A stretch of 64,000 nucleotides of DNA from Rhizobium sp. R634 (GCF_002211305.1 NZ_LOKW01000026.1:372001-436000); one strand, 5' to 3'. Shown: positions 8,855 through 18,015, counted from the first letter of the stretch. The notes: generated from the letters alone by a model not told the origin. Program-made: numbers and translations.

Positions 8855-10045
8855 TCAATGCAGCGTCGGCGTGGGCGATGTGCCGCTCAGCGAGCGATAT
8901 TCCCAGGCGGCGACGGCGATCGACACCAGCGTTGCCAGAATGCCCAGCAAATAGAGCTCGATGAAGGGCGCCACGAAGGCAAGCAGGATCACGGCCACCA
9001 GACCACCGAGGTGCGATAGCGGCATCCGCCCGCTGGTCGCGCCCTTGAACCAGAGATTGCCGATCAGGAACAGGCCGGAGCCGCCGAGCACCGCCGCGGC
9101 GACGCCGACATCGCCGGTCTCATGCGGGTGCGAGAACATGAACTCCACGGCCACCGCATGCACGATGATACCGGCCAGAATCGGAATATGGCCATAGGTA
9201 AAGGCGAGCCGCGCCAGCCTCCCGGGCGTTTCCTCGTGCTCGATGCGATGGGCGGCGCGCTCATGGCCGAAGCGGAAATAGAGCCACCACATGGCGACCG
9301 TGCCGATGAAGGCGGTTACGAAAATAAGGCTCGTCAGACCTGAGATCGGCAGCTCGGCAAAGGTGCGGCCGGAAACGAGGATCGCTTCGCCGAGGCAGAT
9401 GATGACGAAGAGCGCGCAGCGCTCCGCCATGTGCGCCCCGGAAACGTCCCAATCGCTCGGCGTCGAGCGGCCGAGCCCCGGCACCGCAAAACCGGCGGCC
9501 GGGCCGGCATATTCGATCGCCAGCGCGATCATCCAGGCGATCAGCCGGGCTTCGTGCTCCAGCAATCCGCCGGCAATCCAGAAGATCGCGGCCACAGCGA
9601 GCCAGCTTGTGATGCGGGCAAAATTCAGCGTATTGGCCCGGTCGACGCGAGTCATCGCATAGGTCGCAAACAGCGAACGCCCGACCTGCATCGCCACATA
9701 GGCCCCGGCAAAGAGCAACCCCTTGTCGCCGAAGGCCTCGGGGATGGAGGCGGAAAGCACCAGGCCCAGCATCATCAGCACGACCAGCATGCCGCGTACC
9801 GGGATCTTGTCGGGATCGAGCCAGTTCGTCACCCAGGTGGTGAAGATCCACACCCACCAGACGGCAAACGTCATCAGCGCCGCTTCGGCCGCGCCGAGCG
9901 GCGTGTAATGGGCGGCAAGCGCATGCGAAAGCTGCGAGATCGAAAAAACGAAGACCAGGTCGAAGAACAGTTCGAGGAAAGTCACCTTGCTGCCGGCCGC
10001 ACTGCCCTTGGCGCGCAGCCAGTTCTTTCTAGTCGCTTTCGCCAT
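8855..10045 (-). CDS. Low temperature requirement protein A (LtrA) family
   Basis: A 396-residue integral membrane protein with about ten to twelve hydrophobic segments. The family hallmarks are visible: the N-terminal VTFLELFFDLVFVFSISQL (residues 19-37), then WWVWIFTTWVTNWLDPD, and a mid-protein HMAERCALFVIICLGEAIL. The family takes its name from a Listeria gene needed for growth in the cold, but its biochemical activity is not established. It ends three bases after the convergent MarR gene, and a DUF971 gene lies upstream on the same strand. Confidence 0.9.
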   Translation of the reverse strand: MAKATRKNWLRAKGSAAGSKVTFLELFFDLVFVFSISQLSHALAAHYTPLGAAEAALMTFAVWWVWIFTTWVTNWLDPDKIPVRGMLVVLMMLGLVLSASIPEAFGDKGLLFAGAYVAMQVGRSLFATYAMTRVDRANTLNFARITSWLAVAAIFWIAGGLLEHEARLIAWMIALAIEYAGPAAGFAVPGLGRSTPSDWDVSGAHMAERCALFVIICLGEAILVSGRTFAELPISGLTSLIFVTAFIGTVAMWWLYFRFGHERAAHRIEHEETPGRLARLAFTYGHIPILAGIIVHAVAVEFMFSHPHETGDVGVAAAVLGGSGLFLIGNLWFKGATSGRMPLSHLGGLVAVILLAFVAPFIELYLLGILATLVSIAVAAWEYRSLSGTSPTPTLH

Positions 10046-10074
10046 GTGTCCCCCGATGGCCGGTTATGTGAAAT

Positions 10075-10452
10075 TCAGCGCGGCTTTTCCGCCGTGTCGC
10101 GGTTCATGCCCTTTTCCCTGAGCTCGTCCTCATAGGCCGAAAACAGCTCCGCTCCCCGCTCGCCGAGTTCGCGCAGATAGGTCCAGGTGTAGATGCCGGT
10201 ATCATGCATGTCGTCGAACCCGATTCTGACGGCGTAATTGCCGGTCGGCGTCATCGAAACGATCGCGACATTGCGCTTGCCCGGCACCGTCACCTTCTGC
10301 CCCGGCCCGTGCCCCTGCACCTCCGCCGAGGGCGACAGCACGCGCAGAAGCTCGGCCGAAAGATCGAAGCTCTTGCCGTCGTTGAAGGTCACCACCAGCC
10401 GCTGCCGGTCTTTCGAAACGCGAAGTTCGCTCGGCCAGATATCGCTCATCAT
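10075..10452 (-). CDS. DUF971 domain protein
   Basis: This 125-residue protein matches the DUF971 family, related to the N-terminal domain of gamma-butyrobetaine hydroxylase. Visible features are WPSELRVSKDRQRLVVTFNDG, a short LSAELLRVLSPSAEVQG, and the conserved core YAVRIGFDDMHDTGIYTWTYLREL. Two ATGs stand in tandem at the start (10452 and 10449). It is divergent from moaA, with about 130 bases between. DUF971 proteins are often encoded near Fe-S or molybdenum-cofactor genes, so the moaA neighbourhood may be meaningful, but no activity is shown. Confidence 0.85.
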   Translation of the reverse strand: MMSDIWPSELRVSKDRQRLVVTFNDGKSFDLSAELLRVLSPSAEVQGHGPGQKVTVPGKRNVAIVSMTPTGNYAVRIGFDDMHDTGIYTWTYLRELGERGAELFSAYEDELREKGMNRDTAEKPR

Positions 10453-10585
10453 TTCGTCCTCTTCTCATGCGAGGATTAGGCGTTGCTCTTTTTCAGCGCA
10501 AGCTGAAATTGGCCTCTTCGCATCGGCTGTTTCCCTTGACGCGACAATAGCATATGCCCACATTGGGAAGAGTACGGAGATACAG

Positions 10586-11632
10586 GTGAACACCAGAGTC
10601 GAAACCATAGGCAATGCATCGCCGCTCACGGCGGATGCCCACCCGATGATCGACCCTTTCGGCCGGGCAGTCACCTATCTCCGCGTCTCCGTCACCGACC
10701 GCTGCGATTTCCGCTGCACCTATTGCATGGCGGAGAATATGACCTTCCTGCCGAAGAAGGATCTGCTGACGCTGGAAGAGCTCGACCGTCTCTGTTCCGC
10801 CTTCATCGCCAAGGGCGTGAAGAAGATCAGGCTGACCGGCGGCGAGCCGCTGGTGCGCAAGAACATCATGTATCTGGTACGGCAACTCGGCCAGCGGATC
10901 GGCTCCGGCCTCGACGAGCTGACGCTGACGACCAACGGCTCGCAGCTCGCCCGCCATGCCGAGGAGCTTTACGATTGCGGCGTGCGCCGCATCAACGTTT
11001 CGCTCGATACGCTCGATCCCGACAAGTTCCGCAAGGTCACCCGCTGGGGCGATTTTGCCAAGGTCATGGAAGGCATCGACGCCGCCCAGAAGGCGGGCAT
11101 CAGGATCAAGCTCAATGCCGTGGCGCTCAAAGGCTTCAACGACGTGGAAATGCCGGAGATGGTCCGCTTCGCCCACGGCCGGGCCATGGACCTGACCGTC
11201 ATCGAAACCATGCCGATGGGTGAGATCGAAGAGGACCGCACCGATCAATACCTGCCGCTCTCAGAGCTGCGCGCCGATCTCGAACGTCAGTTCACCCTGA
11301 CCGATATCGATTACCAGACCGGCGGCCCGGCGCGGTATGTCAGGGTCCAAGAGACCGGCGGCCGCCTCGGCTTCATTACACCGCTGACCCATAATTTCTG
11401 CGAAAGCTGCAACCGCGTCCGCCTCACCTGCACCGGCACCCTCTATATGTGCCTCGGCCAGAACGACGCCGCCGATCTCAGAGCCGCACTGCGCGCCACC
11501 GAAGACGACGCCCTCCTCCACGCCGCCATCGACGAAGCCATCACCCGCAAGCCGAAAGGCCACGACTTCATCATCGACCGCACGCATAATCGCCCGGCGG
11601 TGGCCCGGCACATGAGTGTCACGGGTGGGTGA
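10586..11632 (+). CDS. moaA: GTP 3',8-cyclase MoaA
   Basis: A radical SAM enzyme that, with MoaC, turns GTP into cyclic pyranopterin monophosphate, the first step of molybdenum cofactor synthesis. I choose GTG at 10586 (348 residues), preceded by ACGGAGA at 10574-10580; the reading frame is open further upstream but overlaps the divergent DUF971 gene. The N-terminal cluster motif CDFRCTYC (CX3CX2C) and the SAM-binding LTGGEPL are clear. The C-terminal second cluster uses CESCNRVRLTCTG and a later Cys region. The chain ends in the conserved double glycine (VTGG) needed for catalysis. mobA and mobB lie 14 kb downstream. Confidence 0.96.
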   Translation: MNTRVETIGNASPLTADAHPMIDPFGRAVTYLRVSVTDRCDFRCTYCMAENMTFLPKKDLLTLEELDRLCSAFIAKGVKKIRLTGGEPLVRKNIMYLVRQLGQRIGSGLDELTLTTNGSQLARHAEELYDCGVRRINVSLDTLDPDKFRKVTRWGDFAKVMEGIDAAQKAGIRIKLNAVALKGFNDVEMPEMVRFAHGRAMDLTVIETMPMGEIEEDRTDQYLPLSELRADLERQFTLTDIDYQTGGPARYVRVQETGGRLGFITPLTHNFCESCNRVRLTCTGTLYMCLGQNDAADLRAALRATEDDALLHAAIDEAITRKPKGHDFIIDRTHNRPAVARHMSVTGG

Positions 11633-11697
11633 TGTTTGCGGTAGATTTCTGCCTTAGAGAGCGAATGCCGGCGTCAAGTTGAGGAGAACGCCTACTA

Positions 11698-11745
11698 CCC
11701 ACCCTCGTTCCTGTGCTCGTCGCAGAAATCAGGGAGAGTGGGTAA
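11698..11745. repeat. Degenerate copy of the CCCTCATTCCTGTG palindrome
   Basis: CCCTCGTTCCTGTGCTCGTC followed by GCAGAAATCAGGGAGAG resembles the two palindromes at 2.1-2.24 kb, but with mismatches in the right arm that weaken the hairpin. It lies in the non-coding gap after moaA. Confidence 0.5.
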
Positions 11746-11899
11746 TGCCCGGTGCTGATTTTCCGCGTACGGCTTATGGAACGCCACCACAGGACCGGTC
11801 GTCGCCTCCGTGACATCCATAGAATGCGTCACATCACCCAGGCTTACGCGCACAAATTGCAAACCACTCCTTCACCATCCGCTCCAGCCCTCTCAGAAC

Positions 11900-12110
11900 C
11901 GGCATTTTGCGCGCCTGCCGCCCATTGAATATCGCCGAGCTTGTGGTCGACCACGATGTCCACAAAGCCCGCCTTGCTGAGGAGATTGACGACCGCTTCC
12001 GCTAGCATTTCCTTGCCGAAATGCGCGCGAGAGCGGCATGCTCTGATGCCGCATCATCATTTCCGGCGACATGTAGTTCGCCGGCGGCTTGCGACGGCTG
12101 AACTGGGTTT
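11900..12110 (-). pseudogene. Possible decayed methyltransferase-like fragment
   Basis: Two short reverse-strand readings look protein-like but lie in different frames: NYMSPEMMMRHQSMPLSR (about 12105-12040), then HFGKEMLAEAVVNLLSKAGF continuing to DHKLGDIQWAAGAQNAGS (about 12040-11900). Joining them needs a one-base shift near 12040. The second part resembles the C-terminal end of a SAM-dependent methyltransferase, but this is only an impression. No start codon or ribosome site is evident. The rest of the 531-base gap between moaA and the J-domain gene shows only the degenerate repeat. Confidence 0.35.
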
Positions 12111-12163
12111 CAATGGAGACTTAGAGCCGCATTTTCCTGGAAACAATAAGGCAAAATCCCCCT

Positions 12164-13480
12164 TCAAGGGCGACTAAATTCTTCAGGAGATATGGTGAGC
12201 GGGCTAATCTCTCTGTCCCCTGTGGCAGGGGTCTTCGCAATCCGATAGACGAGCTTGGTGGTGGCCGGCTGTGTTCCGCTGATGTCGGTAACCAAAAATT
12301 TCGCTGAAGGCATTTCGCCGGCGCCGATAGTGTCAGCGAAGCCTTGGCAACCAAGGGCGAGTTGGGTACCGAAAGCATACTGCACTTTGTATTGGCCATC
12401 CGGAATACCGCTCAATTGCGCCGTCTGGCCGCGGGCGACGAAGAAGGCACTCACCAAGACACCCGAAACTGCGTCTCTCAGCTTGATAATCGCATCCACT
12501 TTGCTCCCATTGTATATCTCCAACTCGTGACCAACCTCGGATGTCCAGAGACGTCCTCCTAAAATCTTCCCATTCTGCACTGGGATGGTACAGTTCGGCA
12601 CATACGGAGTTACCACGGAGGGGGCACGTTCTAGCAACGCGGTTTGAGGCAAAGAATATGATTCAAACGAAGCGCGCCGGCTCATTGAATCCATAACGAA
12701 AAATGCCACGATAATCCCGGGCACTGAAAAAGCCATGAATAGATGCGTCGAAACCGTGCCGACGGACAGGCGCCAAGGGTCTTTCAGGTGGGGCCGATAA
12801 CGACCGATGCCCTTCTCCTCCAACCGTTCAATTAATATTGCCGCGCATTCGACTATGCCTTTATCGCGCGCCCTCTTTGAAGGAACCGCGAGAGCATAGG
12901 ACAATAGGAAATTTCCGCGCGTCAGGAATGCCACGGCGTTGTGCCAAAGCATTTCCTCATCCAATTTCCGATCTCGTTTACCACCAAACCCATTCCGCAC
13001 GATCGAAACAACAGAATATGGGATACCCCATGGAGCAGCCCACCACCCAGCAAGCATCGTTATGAATGAGGACTTCAATCCTTCCCTGCGCGCACAGCTC
13101 GCGCAGAATATTCCTTCCGAAGGAGAGCAGGTTGTCCAAAAAAGGAAACTGTAGACCCGAGAGAAGGCGACATAACGCGGCTGAGGAGTGACCGATCCGC
13201 AGCGCGAACACGATATCGGGTTGATCACTTCATACTGAAGCTCAGGCTCCGGTACAGCCTTTTGATACTGCAAGCCGTCATATTCAGCGCGTCGAACGGG
13301 ATCGTTTAAAACGTCGTACGCCTTGGAAACCTCGTGGAATTTTGAGGCCGATTTTGCGCCAGACATATCTTGATGCGTTTGCTGGGCAAGTCGCCAGAAT
13401 GCGCTTTTAATCTCCTTAGCCGTTGCCGACGGCTGCACACCCAAAGCCTCGTACAAGCCTTGAGGATCCATGTCCTTCAT
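12164..13480 (-). CDS. Membrane-anchored J-domain (DnaJ-like) protein with HQD motif
   Basis: I start at ATG 13480 (438 residues) because AGAGGA lies just upstream. Residues 5-70 form a J domain (DPQGLYEALGVQPSATAKEI, then FHEVSKAYDVLNDPVRRAEYD), but the loop that should read HPD reads HQD (residues 36-38). In known J proteins HPD is required to stimulate DnaK. A CSRCG/CASC pair (about residues 88-127) may bind zinc. Hydrophobic stretches follow (LAGWWAAPWGIPYSVV and FMAFSVPGIIVAFFV near 140-270), then a beta-rich C-terminal region. Base composition is visibly less GC-rich than its neighbours, suggesting transfer. The substrate is unknown. Confidence 0.75.
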   Translation of the reverse strand: MKDMDPQGLYEALGVQPSATAKEIKSAFWRLAQQTHQDMSGAKSASKFHEVSKAYDVLNDPVRRAEYDGLQYQKAVPEPELQYEVINPISCSRCGSVTPQPRYVAFSRVYSFLFWTTCSPSEGIFCASCARREGLKSSFITMLAGWWAAPWGIPYSVVSIVRNGFGGKRDRKLDEEMLWHNAVAFLTRGNFLLSYALAVPSKRARDKGIVECAAILIERLEEKGIGRYRPHLKDPWRLSVGTVSTHLFMAFSVPGIIVAFFVMDSMSRRASFESYSLPQTALLERAPSVVTPYVPNCTIPVQNGKILGGRLWTSEVGHELEIYNGSKVDAIIKLRDAVSGVLVSAFFVARGQTAQLSGIPDGQYKVQYAFGTQLALGCQGFADTIGAGEMPSAKFLVTDISGTQPATTKLVYRIAKTPATGDREISPLTISPEEFSRP

Positions 13481-13589
13481 ATCATCCTCTTGAGTGGCTT
13501 CCCGACCGGTGCCTAACCCACCGAGAACATACGGCTGGGATATTTTCAAGAGGGATCACACAGAGAAGATTGGGCTTGCGCCCGTATCG

Positions 13590-14540
13590 TCAGTCGATCA
13601 ATCGCTGCGCGGTAAACTTGTCCGTAACAAGCATATCAATGACCCCTACGCGGAGCGCACCTGCAATGGCATCGGTCTTCTTGGACCCGCCGGCAAGGGC
13701 AATGACCCGGTCGACCCGCTCGAGATCCTCAAGCGGCAGCCCAATGACCCGGTCGTCCAGGGGCGTCTTGACCGGCTTGCCGGTTTTATCGAAGAAACGC
13801 AGCGAAATGTCGCCGACGGCGCCTGCTTCCGCGAGATCGGAGAGTTCGCGAGCCGAAAAGATATTGCCGGAGCGTGCCAGAAGTTCGGAGGGCTCGACGG
13901 CTCCGATTCCGACGATCGCCAGCGTGATGCTGCCGAACAGGTCCATCGTCTCGCGGACGAACGGATCGGCCTGCATCAGAAGCTTTGCTTCTCTTGATGT
14001 CGTCACGCCCTGCACCGGCAGCAGTTTCGGCTCGGCGCCGGTCAGCCGTGCAAGCCGCGTGGTCAGCTGTGTCGCATGCGTCTGCACGGAGGGATCACCC
14101 ATGCCTCCGAGGGTCTGGACGACGTACTTCGCCTGAGCGCTCTTCTGGGGATGAATGTTCTCGACCATCTTGAAAATGGTCTGGCTCCAGCTCGAAACGC
14201 CGATGATCTCCCCTGGCGCAAGCGTCACCTCCAGGAGATGCGCCGCCGCCTCGCCGATACGGGCCATGATGGCCCCGTCCCGATCTTCGGTGCATTCGAC
14301 GACGATCGCCTCCGGCAGATCGTATTTCTGGCGAAGCGCGCCCTCGAATTCGCTATAGGTGCCGACGGGAGGGATGACGCTGGTTCGCACGATATCTTCC
14401 GCCTCGGCGCGCTTGAGCATGCGCGACACCGTCGCCTGCGACAGGCGAAGGTGTTGTGCGATCTCCGCCTGCCGCCGCCCCTCGATGTGGTACATCTGGG
14501 CGACCCTTGAAATGAGGCGGAGTTCGTTGAGGCGAGTCAT
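13590..14540 (-). CDS. SorC-family sugar-binding transcriptional regulator
   Basis: The 316-residue product has an N-terminal helix-turn-helix (YHIEGRRQAEIAQHLRLSQA, residues 18-37, then TVSRMLKRAE). A large sugar-phosphate-binding domain of the SorC/DeoR type follows (IGVSSWSQTIFKMVENI, then VQTLGGMGDPS and a C-terminal VIALAGGSKKTDAIAGALR). Relatives such as EryD respond to phosphorylated sugars. It is the last gene of the leftward arm, 21 bases after the FGGY kinase, and should control the locus through the palindromes at 14554 and 18016. A separate promoter for this gene is possible because one palindrome sits directly before its start. Confidence 0.9.
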   Translation of the reverse strand: MTRLNELRLISRVAQMYHIEGRRQAEIAQHLRLSQATVSRMLKRAEAEDIVRTSVIPPVGTYSEFEGALRQKYDLPEAIVVECTEDRDGAIMARIGEAAAHLLEVTLAPGEIIGVSSWSQTIFKMVENIHPQKSAQAKYVVQTLGGMGDPSVQTHATQLTTRLARLTGAEPKLLPVQGVTTSREAKLLMQADPFVRETMDLFGSITLAIVGIGAVEPSELLARSGNIFSARELSDLAEAGAVGDISLRFFDKTGKPVKTPLDDRVIGLPLEDLERVDRVIALAGGSKKTDAIAGALRVGVIDMLVTDKFTAQRLID

Positions 14541-14553
14541 CGCTGATCCCGAA

Positions 14554-14569
14554 GTGAATTTTTATTCAC
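14554..14569. promoter_or_regulatory. Perfect palindrome, candidate SorC operator
   Basis: GTGAAT-TTTT-ATTCAC is a perfect inverted repeat 13 bases upstream of the SorC start and overlapping the stop codon of the kinase gene. A related dyad, GTGAAT-AATT-ATTCTA, occurs in the main divergent promoter at 18016-18031. Recurrence at two places in one locus makes it a good candidate for the regulator's own site. Confidence 0.55.
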
Positions 14570-16028
14570 CTTTAGCCTGTGTTTCGCGGGACGTCGAGCG
14601 GGCAAGCGCATCATTCCAGGTCGCCAGAAGGGCCTCTCGGTCCACGGCCTGCGGCTCGATGGTCTGGTTGTTTCGTGGCAGCTCCGAGACGACATGGAGA
14701 TCACTCCACAAGCCGAGGGAGAGCCCCGCCAGATAAGCGGCGCCGAGAGCCGACGCCTCGGGTGCTTCGCATTGGATCACGGGATGCTCTATAAGATCCG
14801 AGACACACTGCATCAGGAAGCGGTTCTGGCTCGGTCCCCCATCCACATAGAGCGCGCCGAGCGCGCCGCCGCTCTGTGCCCGCATGGCCGCGATCACATC
14901 ATGCACCTGGAAGGCGATGGAATCGGTTACCGAGCGCGCCATCTGCGCGCGTGTCGTATTGAAGTTGATCTGGGAGAACAAAGCACGGGCGTCGGAATTC
15001 CAGTAAGGCGCACCGAGCCCCACAAACGCCGGCACGAAGCCAGGCGCGCCCGGCCCGGCGCTCGCCGCAAGTTCGACAAGGGCGGCAACATCCGCCAGGC
15101 CGAGAATGTCAACCATCCAGGGAAGGCTGGCGGCGCAAACGAGGATATTGCCCTCGAAAGCGAAAGTCGGCTTTCCCGCGATGCGCCATGCGACGGTGGT
15201 TGTGACGCCGTTACGAGGCGCAATGAATTGCGGCAGCGTCGTCATGACCGAAGAGCCGGTTCCGAAGGTAACCTTGCCGTCGCCCGGCTTGAATGCGCCA
15301 TGGCCGAACAGGGCCGCGTGGCTGTCCCCGATCGCGGCCATGATAGGCGTGCCATCCGGCACCCCTGGCAATCCTTGCGTTCTGCCGAAATCGGCAGAGC
15401 TGTCGAGCACCTCGGGCAGCAGCGCGATATCGACGCCGAAGATCTCGCCCAGTTCCTCGCTCCATCTCTGTTCGCTGAGATCGAACAACTGGCTCCTGGC
15501 GGCATTCGAAGCGTCGCAGACATGCCGGCGCCCGCCCGTCAGGCAGTGAATGAGCCAACTGTCGACCGTTCCCAGCCGTACCGATCGCCCGGCCGGAATC
15601 CGGTCGAGCAGCCATCGGAATTTCGAACCCGGGAACATCGGATCCAATGGCAGGCCGGTCAGCGCCTGCACACGGCCGAGGTGGCCGTCGGCAATCAGAC
15701 GTTCGCAATCCTGCGCCGTTCGACGGCACTGCCAGCTGACGACCGGTCCAAGCGGTTCTCCTGTTTCAGCATCCCACGCGGTAACGGACTCGCGCTGGTT
15801 GGAAATAGCGACCGCCTCGATCGTCACGTCGGGGCTGGTCTTCAGGCATGCGTCGATCGCTTCGCAGACCGAGGCGTAAAGCCGGCGTGGATCTTGTTCG
15901 ACCCAGCCCTCCCTCGGATAGGAGATGCCGACCGGCGCCGAACCCCGGCGGACAATTTCTCCCTTTTCGGAAACGAGAACTGCCTTTGAATTGGTCGTAC
16001 CCTGGTCGATTGCCAGAATTGCCCGCAT
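14562..16028 (-). CDS. FGGY-family carbohydrate kinase
   Basis: ATG 16028 gives 488 residues and is preceded by a strong GGAGG. The protein phosphorylates a sugar or polyol with ATP. The N-terminal phosphate motif is AIDQGTTNSKAVL (residues 5-17). WVEQDP and the mid-protein GDSHAALFGHGAFKPGDGK occur as in glycerol, erythritol and xylulose kinases. The C-terminal FGGY signature region includes YVDGGPSQNRFLMQ and ASALGAAYLAGL. It resembles GlpK/EryA-like enzymes more than xylulokinase by eye, but the substrate is not fixed. It lies 70 bases after the transketolase C subunit, in the same operon, and probably makes the phosphorylated ketose the transketolase uses. Confidence 0.9.
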   Translation of the reverse strand: MRAILAIDQGTTNSKAVLVSEKGEIVRRGSAPVGISYPREGWVEQDPRRLYASVCEAIDACLKTSPDVTIEAVAISNQRESVTAWDAETGEPLGPVVSWQCRRTAQDCERLIADGHLGRVQALTGLPLDPMFPGSKFRWLLDRIPAGRSVRLGTVDSWLIHCLTGGRRHVCDASNAARSQLFDLSEQRWSEELGEIFGVDIALLPEVLDSSADFGRTQGLPGVPDGTPIMAAIGDSHAALFGHGAFKPGDGKVTFGTGSSVMTTLPQFIAPRNGVTTTVAWRIAGKPTFAFEGNILVCAASLPWMVDILGLADVAALVELAASAGPGAPGFVPAFVGLGAPYWNSDARALFSQINFNTTRAQMARSVTDSIAFQVHDVIAAMRAQSGGALGALYVDGGPSQNRFLMQCVSDLIEHPVIQCEAPEASALGAAYLAGLSLGLWSDLHVVSELPRNNQTIEPQAVDREALLATWNDALARSTSRETQAKGE

Positions 16029-16098
16029 TCTATCCTCCACAGATCAGGTGGCGGCCGCAGCGGCAAAATGCGCCCCGGCCGCTTCACGCGATCCCCAG

Positions 16099-17055
16099 TT
16101 ACTTGCGCTTGATCAGCGCCTGTGCGGCGTCGGCGATTGCGGACGGCGACATCCCGTATTCGTCGAGCAGGAACTCTGCCGAGCCGGTCGGCGCGTAGAC
16201 GCCGGGAACGCCGAGACGTTTCATCGGCACCGGGGCATTGTCGACCACCACTTCAGCCACCGCGGAGCCGAGCCCGCCAAAGATCGAATGCTCTTCGGCC
16301 GTGACGATCGCTCCGGTCTCCTTCGCCGCGGCGATAATGGCCTCCTCGTCGATCGGACGAACCGTTGCGAGATTGAGCACCCTGGCATCGATGCCGCGGC
16401 CGGCGAGAATCTCGGCAGCCTTCACAATGCGATGGGTCAAAGTGCCGTTGGCGATCAGAGTGACGTCGAAACCCTGGCGCAGGAGATTGGCTTTGCCGAG
16501 TTCGAACCTATGCCCCTCCGGAAGAAGGTCGGACACTCCGACCCGTGACAGACGCAGGAAACAGGGCCCGTTGTAGGTCGCCGCCCAGGCAACGGCAGCA
16601 GCGGTTTCGATCCGGTCGCAGGGTGCGATGACGGGGAGATTGGGCAATACGCGCGTCCAGGCAAAGTCTTCGATCGAGTGATGAGTCGGACCGAGTTCGC
16701 CATAGGCCATTCCCGAAGAGATGCCCACCAGTTTGACGTTGGCGTTAGAGTAGGAAATATCGGCCTTGATCTGCTCCAGCGACCGGCCCGTGAGAAACGG
16801 CGCAGCGCCGCACACGAAGGGCAGCCGCCCGCCATTGGCGAGCCCTGCTCCGACGCCGACCATGTTCTGCTCCGCGATGCCGACATTGACGAGGCGCTCC
16901 GGAAACCTCGACTTGAAGCCGCCGAGCTTGGAGGAACCGACCGAGTCGTTGCAGACGGCGACGATCGTTTCGTTTTCAGCTGCCAGCCGTTCGAGCGTGG
17001 AGGCGAATGCGTCGCGGCAATCGTGAAGCTTGGGTGGGTTTACTGGCGCGTTCAT
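16099..17055 (-). CDS. Split transketolase, C-terminal subunit
   Basis: This 318-residue protein carries the pyrimidine-binding and C-terminal domains of transketolase. It contains the cofactor-activating glutamate in GIAEQNMVGVGAGLA (around residues 58-72), the conserved GPTHHSIEDFAW, and the C-terminal region from LLRQGFDVTLIANGTLTHRI onward. Its ATG overlaps the stop of the N-terminal subunit gene by one base, so the pair is translationally coupled and should form one TPP enzyme. Split transketolases of this type often work on unusual phosphosugars, for example apulose 4-phosphate in D-apiose catabolism. Confidence 0.92.
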   Translation of the reverse strand: MNAPVNPPKLHDCRDAFASTLERLAAENETIVAVCNDSVGSSKLGGFKSRFPERLVNVGIAEQNMVGVGAGLANGGRLPFVCGAAPFLTGRSLEQIKADISYSNANVKLVGISSGMAYGELGPTHHSIEDFAWTRVLPNLPVIAPCDRIETAAAVAWAATYNGPCFLRLSRVGVSDLLPEGHRFELGKANLLRQGFDVTLIANGTLTHRIVKAAEILAGRGIDARVLNLATVRPIDEEAIIAAAKETGAIVTAEEHSIFGGLGSAVAEVVVDNAPVPMKRLGVPGVYAPTGSAEFLLDEYGMSPSAIADAAQALIKRK

Positions 17056-17864
17056 TACAGTGCCTCCGACAATTCTGCCAATGCGATTTCGTATTGTTCC
17101 CTACTTGGCACCTTATGGTGCCATTCGACCCGGTCCTGCATGAAGGAGATTCCGTGGCCCTTGTTAGTATGGGCGACGATGCAGTGCGGTCCTGCCCCCC
17201 GGTGTTCGAGAGCCGGAACGATCTCGCCCATAGTGTTGCCGTCGATCTCGGTGACTTCCCAGCCGAAGGCTTCGAGCTTCGGACGAAGCGGAGCGAGATC
17301 GTTGGTTTCGGCAAGCGCGGCACCCTGCTGGAACCTGTTGTGATCGATGACCAGCGTCAAGTTATCGAGCTTGAACTGAGCTGCCGCCATGATCGCCTCC
17401 CAGTTGGACCCTTCCTGCATCTCGCCGTCGCCGGTGACGACATAGGTGCGATATCCAGCGCCCGAGAGCTTGGCGGCTTTTGCCATGCCCACCGCAACCG
17501 GAAGGCCGTGGCCGAGCGGACCGGTATTGGTTTCGACGCCCGGAACCTTGTTGCAGTTCGGATGCCCGTTCAGCCTCGAATGCGGCTGCAGGAAGGTGGA
17601 AATCTCCTCCTCCGGGATGAAGCCGCGCTTTGCGAGCGTCACGTAGAGGGCGCAAGCCGTATGTCCCTTTGACAGAACGAACCTGTCGCGGTCGGGATGC
17701 TTCGGCTGGTCCGGCCAGACATTCAGCACACGAAAATAGAGCGCGGTCAAAATGTCGATGACCGACATCTCCCCGCCAATATGGCCGGCGCCCGCTTCAA
17801 AGACCGCCTGGAGATCGCGCAATCGGATCTGGCGGGCGATGCGCTCAAGTTCTGTCGTATCCAT
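17055..17864 (-). CDS. Split transketolase, N-terminal subunit
   Basis: A 269-residue thiamine diphosphate-binding subunit. Visible features are the substrate-phosphate region AGHIGGEMSVIDILTALYF, the histidine in SKGHTACALY, GPLGHGLPVAVGMAKAAKL, and the TPP/metal motif GDGEMQEGSNWEA with NRFQQ downstream. Length is normal for the split form. It is the first gene of the leftward arm and starts about 210 bases from the divergent ABC permease gene, so the two arms probably share a regulated promoter region. Together with the C-terminal subunit it should transfer two-carbon units between phosphorylated sugars. Confidence 0.93.
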   Translation of the reverse strand: MDTTELERIARQIRLRDLQAVFEAGAGHIGGEMSVIDILTALYFRVLNVWPDQPKHPDRDRFVLSKGHTACALYVTLAKRGFIPEEEISTFLQPHSRLNGHPNCNKVPGVETNTGPLGHGLPVAVGMAKAAKLSGAGYRTYVVTGDGEMQEGSNWEAIMAAAQFKLDNLTLVIDHNRFQQGAALAETNDLAPLRPKLEAFGWEVTEIDGNTMGEIVPALEHRGAGPHCIVAHTNKGHGISFMQDRVEWHHKVPSREQYEIALAELSEAL

Positions 17865-17876
17865 GGGTTCCTCTTA

Positions 17877-17908
17877 TGCATAAATATTCAGTCTTCAATA
17901 TTTTTGCA
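17877..17908. promoter_or_regulatory. Inverted repeat in the transketolase promoter
   Basis: TGCATAAATATT (17877-17888) and AATATTTTTGCA (17897-17908) form an 11/12 matching inverted repeat with an eight-base centre, just upstream of the transketolase N-subunit start. A related half, TGCACAAATAT, is at 18035-18045 near the permease side. It could be a second operator or the AT-rich promoter itself. Confidence 0.45.
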
Positions 17909-18015
17909 CAACACGCCGATTAGTCAAGCCTCTAAACGGGAAGCCGACGGTGCCATGCTGGAACAAATCCTGTTGACAGGCGAAAAGCAAGTTGTTAATG
18001 AATTTTCCAGCAACG

